Shown: positions 24,385 through 34,758 of the stretch, in pieces | Layout of the letters: each line of letters starts with the position of its first letter | Position numbering within the stretch: the first letter of the stretch is position 1 | Assembly (NCBI RefSeq): GCF_900496995.4 | Contig: NC_044018.1 | Location: 29,058,047 to 29,122,046, forward strand | DNA: 64,000 nt | Origin: Aquila chrysaetos chrysaetos | Lineage: Eukaryota; Chordata; Aves; Accipitriformes; Accipitridae | Direction of reading: 5' to 3' | Program-made: the position numbers and the translations under genes | The notes under the pieces: generated by a model | What the model was told of the DNA's origin: nothing | The model's database searches: none | Seen by the model: only the letters and a program-made list of their open reading frames with translations

Positions 24385-25540
24385 GTGAATACCTGAATAA
24401 TAAGTTTTGTTACTACCTTTATCATCTATTCCAGAGGCACTGCACCAAGAGAAAAGAAACAAAAGGAAAAAAAAAAAGTTGGTTTTGAGCTTACAAACGA
24501 GACCAAGTTTATTTCCCTACAACCACCCTGCACTGCTAAATAGTGCAAAGCAGTAGCAACATACTGGTCAGCCTGTCCTATTCTTAAAAGTTAAAACCTA
24601 AAAGTAACAGTCTGCTAACTAGAACTGCCACTAATTTTGTAAGTAAAGCAGAACTGGTTCCTGTGTTGTTGTCCCTCCCCACACACACCAGATTTTCTTT
24701 GGGTGGGAGGCTCTCTGATCAAGACTGAAAGTCTGCATTTTAAATGGAACTGCTTTAGCCTCTTAAAAGTGGGGCTCATCTACCTGTATGACTAAACCAG
24801 TCTAATTAAATGCCTTCCTTCCCTGTAGTATACCAATCAAGTTAAAGATTAAAAACCGCTGTTTTGTTGGGGTATTTTTGCAATAGACTTTCAGCCTTTA
24901 AAATGGCATTTTCAAGACAATCCTCTGGGTTGTCAAAAAATGATGAGTTTGAGTAGGATTTATACATTTCTTTTAGTTTCCTTCAAAACAAATTACATGC
25001 TAGCAACTGTAATTGAAACAAAAAGACAACAAACTATTGCTATAATAAAAGAGGGATCAAGTAAGTACATCCTTCACGCTTTTTGAATAGGCACTTTGAA
25101 TCTCTGCAAGCTTCCTGCTTTACATTAATTCCAACTGACATCACAAAATCAAAAAGCAGGCAGGGAAGGAGTGGGAGAATACCGATGAGCGAGCAAACCG
25201 CACACACACTGGTCTGTGTTTGAGAGGAGGTGGGATGGAGGGAGAAGTCTGGTGTAACCCCAGCACCTGCTGCCGCTCGGTAAGGCGACTTTGTTTTCCC
25301 CAGGGAGGCGCTTTCTGTTTCTTAGAGCACGTGGCCGCTGATCATTCCAGCTGGAAGTATTTTTGGCAGCAGATCTGCTGTCCGACTTGGAAACTCATCT
25401 TTGATGGATGCTGCCTCATGAGAGAGATATGGAAGAATCTCGAACAGGCCAACTTCTTGGAGCTGAACTTACAACACGTAAACATAGAGCAGCCCTGGAT
25501 GCCCGTATGGCCTCACATCATCGGCTATGCTGTGAAGTAA
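23881..25540 (+). CDS. METTL7/TMT1-family methyltransferase-like protein, copy 2, altered SAM motif (two exons, 246 aa)
   Basis: This is a tandem paralogue of the upstream TMT1 gene, with the same two-exon plan. Exon 1 is 23881-24384 (168 codons); exon 2 is 25304-25540 (78 codons plus TAA), also 237 nt and phase 0. The exon 2 products of the two copies are about 64% identical by hand alignment. It keeps the N-terminal hydrophobic anchor (about residues 7-30), the FQFYPPGC stretch, the acidic loop TCTDTNPNF (D100), VGEDLHQVP (D131) and the PHIIGYAVK end. The odd point is motif I, which reads LLEIRTGCSANF: two of the three SAM-binding glycines are replaced (R80, S84) and only G82 remains. The donor is also weak (cca|gtgaat versus gtaagc in copy 1). 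Both frames are intact, so it may be a non-catalytic or specialised paralogue, or an early-stage pseudogene. Confidence 0.85.
24385..25303 (+). other. TMT1 copy 2 intron
   Basis: An intron of 0.92 kb, with gt at 24385-24386 and cag at 25301-25303. Nothing else is recognised in it. Confidence 0.8.
25304..25540 (+). CDS. TMT1 copy 2, exon 2
   Basis: It starts GGAFCFLEHVAADHSSW and ends PHIIGYAVK. The acceptor is tgttttccccag. It has the same length as exon 2 of copy 1. Confidence 0.88.
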   Translation, partial: GGAFCFLEHVAADHSSWKYFWQQICCPTWKLIFDGCCLMREIWKNLEQANFLELNLQHVNIEQPWMPVWPHIIGYAVK

Positions 25541-26149
25541 CTCACACCGCCCTGCCAGGCCTTCTCCCCTGCCCACACTGAAATTCCTTGACATAATCAA
25601 CACAAACAACGCGGCATAGACTAATCCAGACGTCCGAATCTAGGTAACACAGTGAAGGACTTCAATTAAGTTTCTGATTCAAGCACCAAATAAGAAGAGG
25701 GGGTCAGTTTTCTAAACATCTTCGAAGCCCTTGTGCTGCTGAGTGTGCCTTGCCAGACCCCAATGCAGCCCACAGAGGATCCCAGGAGAAGCCTGCAGGA
25801 GAACGCAAAACAGCTCAGCAGGCAGGGGGAAAAAAAAAAAAAAAAAAAAAATGTATTAACTCAAGAGAACTTCTGCCTACGTCTGGTTAACTCTGGGAAA
25901 GGATTCCTTCAGGTGTTCCCCACGCTGGGAAGCGGCCAGGCAGCCCGGGGTCCCTGAGCCATGGCAGACCAGCGCTGGCCTCAACCCGCTCCCCTCGCTC
26001 CGTCACGGCTGTTCACGTCCCAGCCCCACAGAACGAGCAGCCAGAACAAACCCTTAACACCTAGCTTTTTGACCTTTTTGCTCAGACGCAAGTATTTAGT
26101 CACAAAAGACGGGGGGGGGGGGGGGGGGGCAGCCCCCCCCAAATAACAC
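25541..26149. other. Spacer between TMT1 copy 2 and TMPRSS12
   Basis: No gene is seen. It contains an A tract at about 25830-25850 and the 19-G run at 26111-26129. No clear AATAAA for copy 2 was found within about 300 bp of its stop. Confidence 0.6.
26111..26129 (+). repeat. Poly-G tract (19 G)
   Basis: A pure G run followed shortly by a C run, at the upstream edge of the TMPRSS12 CpG island. Confidence 0.85.
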
Positions 26150-26600
26150 TTACCAAAGCCTCTCGGTCACCTGGCTGCCTGCCCGCCTCTGCGCCGGGTT
26201 TTAACGCTGTTCGCCCCCAGAACATTAAAAGACTCGTTTTTTAACGTTACGCGCCTGGGAAGTTTCCCGGCGAGGTGCCGCGGCTCCTGTCGGGACGAGC
26301 CGCCGCCTCAGCGACCGTTGGCAGCGGCGCCCCCCGGGCCGGCCCCGCCGCCATTTTGTTCCCCCCTCGACGGAGGATGCGGCGGGGACGGTCCGCCGCC
26401 GCCCTCCTGCTTCTGCTGTTCATGGCGGGTTCCCTGCCCGGGGTGGCGGCCCCGCGGGCTTTCAGTGAGGGTACCGTGGTTATACCGGAGCAACGGGTGT
26501 GGGAAGGGCCGTGGCGGGCAGTTGAAGGGGCTGAGAGGGCAGGCGGGGGGGAAGAAGGGGTGTGTGTGAGGGGGGAAGAAGGGGGTCGGGCTGTGGTGGT
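26150..26600 (+). promoter_or_regulatory. TMPRSS12: CpG island at TMPRSS12 first exon
   Basis: GC- and CpG-dense DNA spans the start codon at 26377. About 20 bp upstream of the ATG is gccgccattttg, a YY1-like motif in the orientation opposite to the gene. No TATA box is seen. Limits are approximate. Confidence 0.55.
26377..26464 (+). CDS. TMPRSS12: TMPRSS12 exon 1 (signal peptide)
   Basis: 29 codons plus 1 nt. The ATG at 26377 is chosen because it starts a textbook signal peptide. The donor is ttca|gtgagg; the codon split across the junction gives Lys before CGQRPL. Confidence 0.85.
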
Positions 26601-29600
26601 GCAGGGCTCCCCACAGACACGCGGAAAAAACTTCATCCGTGCCTAAATCAGACGAATTCCTAGAGCAGCAGCGACCGGGACCCGCTTACCCTCAAGGTAC
26701 GCCATAACTCCGTACCCAAGAAATATGCGTGTAACCAGCAGAAATAACACACATTTCATACAACCTGCAAAACCAGTCCCGGGATCTCCAGAAGCTGGGC
26801 TCCGGCTGCAAACATCGGAAGTCCTGCAGCAAGTAACACTGTAGATCAACAAACAACAAAAAAACCCTCTCCAACAACTACAAACAAACTCCCCCAAACG
26901 CTGCTAGTGCACCAAAAGCTCTGTTTTTTGGTTTGAACGGTATAACCGACTCTGTTCTGTTTTGCAGAGTGCGGACAACGGCCGCTCGTAGACAGCATCT
27001 CGGGATCCCGGATCGTAGGTGGACACGACGCTCGAACTGGAGCGTGGCCGTGGTCCGTTAGCCTCCAGATTCACCAAGCTGGTGTACGATTTGCACACGT
27101 TTGTGGTGGAGTTTTAGTTAACAAGAATTCAGTACTTACCGCCAGCCACTGCGTTACCGGAAGGCAGTATGTATTCATGCCAATAGCTCTTTTTTTTTTT
27201 TATATACTGTGAGGGGGGCACTGTAGATCAGCAAAGCATCACCTGTGGTATCTCTGAACAAAAGGCAAATCAATGGGACATACACGGACCGAGCTCTCAT
27301 AGCGCAGAACCAACGTGCAGACCCAAACGATGCAACTCCTGTTTGCTGATACGGCCCGTAGGAGGGACTGGTCGTGGCTCTAAGGACCAAAGACTGTCCC
27401 CCCCTTTGTCACCTTTGCTGTAATGGTCGTGTGTGGTGGCGGCTGCCAGCCCAGTGTGGGATATAAAGATGTAACTTTGCAAGTCAACATCAAGAAGTCT
27501 TAGATATGCACTTCTGGCTTGGCCCAGAACGACCTTTGTTATTTTTAATAAAGGGTCTTTTGTTTTTGATCTAGGTGACATTTTTGTTAGGTTGGGGGCT
27601 TTTTGTTTTTTTCCCATGGAGCTCTAATTTTTCCGATTAATACATTTTTCTAAACTAGTAAAGCTCACCGCAAAAGGAAACTGTTGCAATATTTAGATTA
27701 GAAACATTAATATTCATTAGTTTTAACACTATTTCCGTTTTTCCTGGTTAACAGAACCAACAATTTGGCACTGAACTACTTTTTTTTTTTTTTGACAATG
27801 TGGTAATAACACTCCTCAGAACAGGCCTTTTAATTGTACTTACAGCAATTCTGCAGCATTTCATCTAGCTGATCGCTGTTGTCTTTCGGTAGTCTTTAAC
27901 ATAGTTGGAAGTTCGTATTGACTGTGTTGACATAACCATGACCTAAGGAAAACTGAACTGTAAAAACCTCTGAACTTTGAAATTTTATCATTTACCAGGA
28001 CTTTGTTAGATCAGCTCCTTGTTTCTTTAAATGCACTTTTACAAACATTAATTTAGAGGGGAATTATCTCACAAATAATCAATTTAATTTTTATTTTACG
28101 CTCTGGAGAATTTTGGAGGTTAATCTGAATTTCATAGCCTGTCCTTTGCTCATCACAGGCCAAATTCAATTCCCGCTTAATATCAGTAAAGATTTTTTTC
28201 AACATACTTGAATAGAAATTAGGTCTGAATGACTCCGGCCCTATTTCTAAATTTAATATTAAGTTGATACTCATTATTTGTAACTTCTAGTGAATGGCTT
28301 TCCCAAACCTACATACAAGCACAGTCTTTATAAGTATTATGGGTATAACCCCACTTCCTTTCTGCAAAATAAATCCAATGTTTTCATCTTTTTCAAAAGA
28401 ATATCTCCCAGGTTGCCTCTGCTGAGATGGGGTGGGAAGCAAAATCTCCGTATCAGCTTAAATCATTAATCTGAATTCACCTTAACAGCCATAACTACCA
28501 TTAGGCAAACTGGGTGTTCAAAACAGACAGAATGGTAATTAGCCAAATTTGTTCCGGACAATATTTACTACAGAATTTTCAATGTATACTCCTAAATGTG
28601 CATCAGCCAGCAGTAAAACAATCGGTTAAAACAGTGCCATCAAGAAACATATTTACTTTAACATAATTGTAAAAAACACATGAATTCTCTCTTAGGGACC
28701 CACATTCCTGGAGAGCTGTTTTGGGTGTGCTTAACCTTCAGAAACATGGCAAACACGCAGCAAAAAGAACTATTAGAAGCATCACTGTGCACCCAGAATT
28801 CAAGAGAGAAACATTTGAAAATGATATTGCATTATTTGAACTTGATTCCGCAGTACGCTACAGTGACTATATTCAGCCTATCTGCTTACCTCCTGCACAC
28901 CTTTACCCACACATTGACAATGAAACAGAATGCTTTATTAGCGGTTGGGGACGTACAGCAGAAAAAGGTAAAAATTTGCTTGGATTGTTGATCAAGTTAT
29001 AAGCTGCATAACTAATATCGGGTTCCAGTCCCTCAAGCTCACTGACAGAGAACTGAATTTGTTCAGGCTATAGTCTCATTGCACAACATCATTAAATCCT
29101 TCTGCAACTGAGTATCTGCTTTCACTGTTTTATCCATTGCAAGCAGATTAGATCTACACATATGTAACCAAAGGCATACATTTTCTAGCCTTCTTCCAAG
29201 TATAACATGAAAAAAGGAAAATAAAACTAGCCTGATTTTCAGATTCATGGTACTCAATGTTGTCTGCTAGAAATAACTTTTTTATTGAAAAACAACAATT
29301 CTGATGATGTGCATTGTGAACTTAGGGATGCCCATGTATTTTATGAATGGCTGCACTCCCTCAAATTCTCTCTTTAATCACAATGAGCACAAACTCAATG
29401 TGATGTCAGTTGGCGGTGTGCATCTTTCTTGTGTGGAAATTTCAAGGACAGCTGGGGATCATACAAGTTTGATAAGTCACCTCTGACATTTTGAGCAAGG
29501 CGAGAGAGCAGTATTGTTATCATTGATGTTTCTTCAGAATAAGAATTGCAAAAACTACATCAAATCTAAGTCTGCAAATCCTTAACCCACCTAAGTTCAA

Positions 29601-31206
29601 ATCCATTAGAAGTAGGCACATTCTGTATTACGTACATGTCTAAATACGTACAGAAACATGCTTAAGCTAGCTAAACAGGAAAAAAAAGGGCACAGTAAGA
29701 ATTGCTACACGCAACAGCATAAATATTTTATCTTTCTATATGCTGCCTTCCATTAAAGGTAAAACTTCACCTGTGTTAAAAGACGCACAAGTGGAAATCA
29801 TTCCTTCTAGTGTCTGTAACAGTTCTGATGCGTATGAAGGTCTGGTTAGCAACAACATGATTTGCGCTGGCTCTCGATCAGGAGGCACCGATACCTGTCA
29901 GGTAAGAATGAACATAGTGCCTGACCTGCTGCTATGGAAACCCCCAAGCCAGAGTCTCAGGGGCATCATGATGACCAGCATTTGTAGCACAATTAATTAA
30001 AATAGCACAAATACTAACCAGAAAACATGTCAAACTGCAAAAGCATCATCATAAATAGAAAGAGAAGCGAGATGGTGATTCCAAAGAAAAAACACATCTC
30101 AAAAACATACACAAAGAATTCAGTGATACACGGCAGGTATCAAGAAAAAGTTAAAGGAGAAAGACAGCAAACATTTATACAATACTTGCCACAAAGATGT
30201 CAATAAATGATACAACATTACACAAACATGTATCACTGTACATATGTAGTGTGTGTGAAGCACACAAGCATCTTGCCTGTTTTTATGCTTTTGAAAGAGA
30301 GGAGCAGCATTGGAAGGTGATACGGTTCAGTGATACGGCAAGATTTTTATTTAAATGCTGAGCAGTCAGCATCGCTTTCTGAGAAAAGACTGTTCTCAGA
30401 TCAAAAGCACTAGCATGCAAAAGCTGGGGCACCAGTTGTGATACGGAGACATTTATAATTAAAACCCATAACGTATTCATAAGTACTTTGTCTGCTACAC
30501 TTCCTGCTTTCCTCAGCAGTTTTCCTTTAAGTAGGTGATATGGCAAAGACTCAGAGTTGTGTATTCATTACTGTGTGTCTTGGTACTTATACACTGTGTG
30601 GACAATATATTCTCATATTAACTGATGAGTGAGAAAATTTAGGGAGACAAGCCTTAGCCTGAAAAGGTGCAGAAAGAAAAACAACAGAACTTCAGTTAAA
30701 GACAGAAATGAATGCAGGTGTGGTATTCTAGTCAAGGCAGCATCACCCAGCATCACCAAATTTTATCTTAATTTGTCTGTGTACTACTATCCATGTATTA
30801 CTGTCATTTTTACTGTCCAGTTAACTTAGCTAATTAAAAAAAGTTTAAAAAGAAGTGGACATATTACTGACCTAATTCTACATTGTTTCCTGGAATGGAA
30901 TATATGTTATTAGTTTTTTTATATTGTTTATAGGGAGACAGCGGTGGACCTTTAGCGTGCTATCACCCTAGTACCAACAAATACTATCTCATAGGGATTG
31001 CTAGTTTTGGAGTTGGCTGTGGCCGACCAAAATTTCCTGGGATCTATGTCCGTTTATCTCAATACAGAAGATGGATAAAATCTGAACTTCCATTGAGTAA
31101 CAAGGCTGTGAATCCCATGAGCATTACACTTACCATCCTTCTGACTGTGGCACGTATAGTACTTGTAGACTTTCTAAAGGGACAAACCATTGTGTCATCA
31201 TCGTAA
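26377..31206 (+). CDS. TMPRSS12: TMPRSS12, trypsin-like serine protease (five exons, 324 aa)
   Basis: This is a secreted or membrane-bound S1-family serine protease; in mammals TMPRSS12 is testis-expressed and needed for sperm function. Exons are 26377-26464, 26968-27166, 28696-28967, 29759-29901 and 30934-31206, with all splice sites GT-AG and frames joining cleanly. The product shows a signal peptide (MRRGRSAAALLLLLFMAG), activation site SRIVGG at residues 43-48, His90 in TASHC, Asp139 in ENDIALF and Ser237 in GDSGGP. Asp231 in DTCQ sits at the S1 pocket base, predicting cleavage after Lys/Arg. CFISGWGRT and the block CGRPKFPGIYV are conserved. A hydrophobic segment near residues 293-310 (NPMSITLTILLTV) could be a membrane anchor or GPI signal. 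Human TMPRSS12 is about 348 aa. It lies between the TMT1 pair and ATF1, tail-to-tail with ATF1. No defect is seen. Confidence 0.94.
26968..27166 (+). CDS. TMPRSS12: TMPRSS12 exon 2 (activation site and catalytic His)
   Basis: Encodes CGQRPLVDS, SRIVGG, the GAWPWSVSLQ strand and LTASHC with the catalytic histidine. The acceptor is gttttgcag and the donor gtatgt. Confidence 0.95.
28696..28967 (+). CDS. TMPRSS12: TMPRSS12 exon 3 (catalytic Asp)
   Basis: Encodes DPHSWRAVLGV, ENDIALFELDSAVRYSDY, IQPICLP and CFISGWGRT. The acceptor is ctctcttag and the donor gtaaaa. Confidence 0.95.
29759..29901 (+). CDS. TMPRSS12: TMPRSS12 exon 4
   Basis: Encodes SPVLKDAQVEIIPSSVC through NNMICAGS and ends DTCQ. 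The acceptor is ttccattaaag and the donor gtaaga. It joins in phase 0 to GDSGGP. Confidence 0.94.
30934..31206 (+). CDS. TMPRSS12: TMPRSS12 exon 5 (catalytic Ser and C-terminal anchor)
   Basis: Encodes GDSGGPLACY, GIASFGVGCGRPKFPGIYV, a C-terminal helix (RRWIKSEL) and a hydrophobic tail; the stop is TAA at 31204-31206. The acceptor is gtttatag. Confidence 0.95.
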   Translation, partial: GDSGGPLACYHPSTNKYYLIGIASFGVGCGRPKFPGIYVRLSQYRRWIKSELPLSNKAVNPMSITLTILLTVARIVLVDFLKGQTIVSSS

Positions 31207-31886
31207 AGGTTTGGTCTGCCTGTTAAAACTTGGAAAAGACAGCTAACTCCTGTTTCAGAATAAATCGAAGCGCCAAAGGACATACGCTTATTTTTTTAGA
31301 AGTCATGTTTGCAACTGTGTTATTTTTTTTGTTTTCTGCCTTTGATTTCCATACTAACAGTAGAGGAAATGATAACAACCTTCACCCTAATAACGGAATT
31401 GAATACAGAAATGTTACCAACTGAAAATACTTTTTTCCGACCCTATTTCTATGCTTTTCCAGCTATCAGAAGCCTAGGTACTACTTCATAATACTACCAC
31501 CACGATTTTGTAGATGGCAGAGATACTCCCTCTGCTGGGTGAATCCTAGCAGAGCACAAAATGGTTTTAGTGAACAGTGGCTCAGCTTACTGAAAACTAA
31601 AAAGGAAAAAAAAAACCTGCAGAAAGATAAGAGGTATTCACCACTAATTATTTTTAATGATTTTTTAAAAATTACTTTTAAAAATTATTTTTAATGATTT
31701 TTAATTATTCATGACTAAAAGTTATGCACAAATAACGTAGTCCTCTGCTGAAAGGACACATCAGATAAAAGATCTCTGGGTGCTGTTTCATAAACTAAAT
31801 ATTTATTCTTGGCCACTGTAAAAGACCTGATACCACACAATGTATGCACGTTTGGTAGGAACCACTGCAGTACTATGTTAATTAAA

Positions 31887-31892
31887 AATAAA
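31887..31892 (+). terminator. TMPRSS12: Candidate TMPRSS12 poly(A) signal
   Basis: AATAAA about 680 bp after the TMPRSS12 stop codon. Confidence 0.35.
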
Positions 31893-31922
31893 TAAGGAAC
31901 ATCAGAATTATATTTTGGCGAC

Positions 31923-31928
31923 TTTATT
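31923..31928 (-). terminator. ATF1: Candidate distal ATF1 poly(A) signal
   Basis: AATAAA on the minus strand, about 2.8 kb after the ATF1 stop codon and about 30 bp from the TMPRSS12 candidate on the other strand. Confidence 0.3.
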
Positions 31929-33101
31929 TACCAAGGTCAAAATTTGCAACCATCTAATTGTTTCAACAAATATTTACAATTCATATAAAGCATGTACTTT
32001 TGTTTGGAAATAACCAGCAGAACAGTATTAGGTACTATAGCTCTTACTCTCAGGATATCAATTTTACTCTCTTACAATCTAGATTTTGAAGTAAATCCAA
32101 AATAAGTATTTCATGATAAGTGATTACTTAAAGAGCAAACTCATGTTACTGTTTAATATTTCCATGATGAAAAATAAGCTGCTCTTTGCAAAACACTATT
32201 TTAAGAGGATAAAAATTTACTAACGTTATGTCTGGTAGCACTACGTTTGTTTCACTTGCTGAATACAGAAAGAATTGGCCACCATTTTTTTACAGTCTTA
32301 ACACTTGATAGCTTCTTTTATTATTATTCCGTATTACAAAAGAAGGTAAAGGAACAACGGCACACAGTGAGGATCAAAACACCATACAGAGGAGTTACCA
32401 AATTAGTTTCAGTACTGTAGGTCAAACCCTCTTAAACATATGCCAAATAGCGTACACACACCTGATGGGAGACAGAGCGAAAAGGTCCAATTCTCTGAGG
32501 TGCTAAGCACGTTCCAAGGTGTTCATTTTTCCTGAAATTCCACTAACAGAAACAGGAGGCGCTGGAGACCTCTTTTGGAGCAGTTCCCTAATGTAATGAC
32601 TTTCTCAACCTTGCTCATTATTTTTGATGTGCAACGAAAGCACTCTTTTTTGACGTGATCGCGAACAGAAATGTATGCTCCAGTTTGGCCTAAAGGAAAC
32701 GTATCATGGATCATGTCCACAACAATCAGGTGTTTAGAAACTTCAGAAAAAAACCCCATTTTTATAGCCCACTAACAATGCGATTGTGGAATGCAGTCTT
32801 TCTCATACCATTTGCAGAGAGCTCTGCTTGCTAAGAAGTCCATTAATTCAAAAATGAGTAAAATAAAAAATACTGACTGACCATATGATAAGCATTACAC
32901 ATCTAGGGAGTGAGTACGTCTTTTAATCTCATTCAGATCTGAGCTAGCACAACACACACACGTAGCTCTAACACCTTTTTAATAGCATAGTCCATAGTGC
33001 AATTCCCACTGACATAACTGGAAGCAGGATTCAATCCTAACTATGGAAAATAGTGTATTTATTATTCATGCAATAAGCACTGCATACACATTTTTCTATT
33101 T

Positions 33102-33255
33102 CACAGAATCACAGAATGGTCGAGGCTGGATGGGACCACTGGAGGTCACCTTGTCCAACCCCCCTGCTCAAGCAGGGTCACCTAGAGCCGGTTGCCCAGG
33201 ACCACATCCAGACGGCTTTTGAGTATCTCCAAGAATGGAGATTCTACACCCAAAA
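33102..33255 (-). mobile_element. CR1 LINE 3' end, truncated
   Basis: It begins with cacagaatcacagaatggt, the reverse complement of the CR1 terminal repeat (ATTCTRTGATTCT). It continues with blocks close to tgtccaacccccctgctcaa, gggtcacctagagc and ccacatccagacggcttttg, as in avian CR1 3' ends. The element therefore lies on the minus strand, 5'-truncated, and encodes nothing. Confidence 0.85.
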
Positions 33256-34507
33256 GAGTCCTGATCATGTCAAACATTTAATTTTCACCTGAAACAAATT
33301 AAAATCATACAAACTAGAATCTCTGATAGCAATCAGATCTAATGTGCAGATATTATCAACTGTGGGGAATAAAAAGCCCTGATCTCTTTTTTTTCTTTTT
33401 TTCCCAACACTCTTTAGGATCCATTTTTTTGCAAGTTGCCTACAGACATACAAAATTAATTCAAATATCTCCTACACCAAAGAGGATCTCATTTGACTTT
33501 GTACTATCCATAAAAATATATGCTTGAAAATCTGGTTCACAAAATATTTCATTTGTTTACTAAAATGAAATATATAAACTGTCAAAATACGTATATAAAC
33601 TCAATGTCAGAATTTGTAAAGATCACAATTTAGCTACAAAATATACCAACCATCTACCTGTTTTCAATAGAGTATTTTCTTACAAAGATACCGTTACTTT
33701 GCAAAATATCGCCTACCTTACAAAATTAGTCCGGAAATTTTGCACTACTTTCAGCGTATAAACCATATATTAGAACCTCATTAACACTTTGGTATATATC
33801 TTCAATTTTTTATTTTATCGTTCTTCTTCTATTTGGTTTAAATGTTCCAAAGCACAGTAGAATCTCCAGACAGAATAAGCAATGCATGTTTAATTGTATA
33901 TATAATCAGCACACAATTTATTTTTCAATTATAGATGTTTATCATGCCCAGCAACTAAGAACAAACTATTGTGAAATCATTCTTCAGAAACTTTTGTTCA
34001 CCAGTACTCGTTCCACCACATCGTACTTTAAAATAATTGGATGTGTTGAATTCTCTTAAGAAAAGTCAACACCTTATTTCATGTGCCTCAGACATTTTCA
34101 GGACTAGGCCTCTCACTGCTTTCTGCAGATCCTTTCCAAATTTGATAAACACAGCAAACATTGAAAAAAACCCCCAACTTTTTAAACTGTCAGCTGAGAA
34201 AGAGTAAACATAATTTATACCTCTAGCAAAGTATTAGCTTTTTTTATCATCTGCACCTGTAAATGACAACTTACAGGTTAAAATAAAAATATTTACATAC
34301 AAATAACTGAAAAGAAAAAGTAAGGATTGAAAAAGAGTAAGAAATCAAAACATATACTGGTTATAAATGTTACTAATAATGTCAACTATGGCAAGGATTC
34401 CATTTCATCCACATTTTAATTGTAACCAAATATTGCCTCCATTACAAGAGGCATGTGAAATTTTCAAAGAAATTCTAATCACCTGCCTTATAAAACATCA
34501 CTGTCCT

Positions 34508-34513
34508 TTTATT
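34508..34513 (-). terminator. ATF1: Candidate proximal ATF1 poly(A) signal
   Basis: AATAAA on the minus strand, about 250 bp after the ATF1 stop codon. Confidence 0.35.
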
Positions 34514-34758
34514 GTAGATGCAATCTTGACTTTATAAAGTTTCCAGTTGTGCCAGCAGGAATTTTGGTGAGGTTTTCTTGTTTCCTTTTTGTACTTTGTC
34601 ACCAACATGTTGTAAATAAAATCTATATAGTCTTTAAGTTGTGAAATCTAGGTAGAAAAGTTTCATTTTTGACCTTTCATCTAGTTTAAAAAATTCAGTA
34701 TAAAAAAAAAATTCTCCTCTGAAATTTAAACAGTCCACAAAAGTTTTACCTTCTTTTC

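Larger units (their letters stand above)
26465..30933 (+). other. TMPRSS12: TMPRSS12 introns
   Basis: Four introns: 26465-26967, 27167-28695, 28968-29758 and 29902-30933. They are mostly AT-rich with T tracts. No recognised repeat family, RNA gene or nested gene was seen in them. Confidence 0.8.
31207..34758. other. Convergent 3' region of TMPRSS12 (+) and ATF1 (-)
   Basis: AT-rich sequence between the two stop codons, presumably 3' UTRs plus a small gap. A plus-strand AATAAA is at 31887-31892 and a minus-strand one at 31923-31928. A nearer minus-strand AATAAA is at 34508-34513. It also contains a minus-strand CR1 fragment at 33.1 kb. No other gene is seen. Confidence 0.6.
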
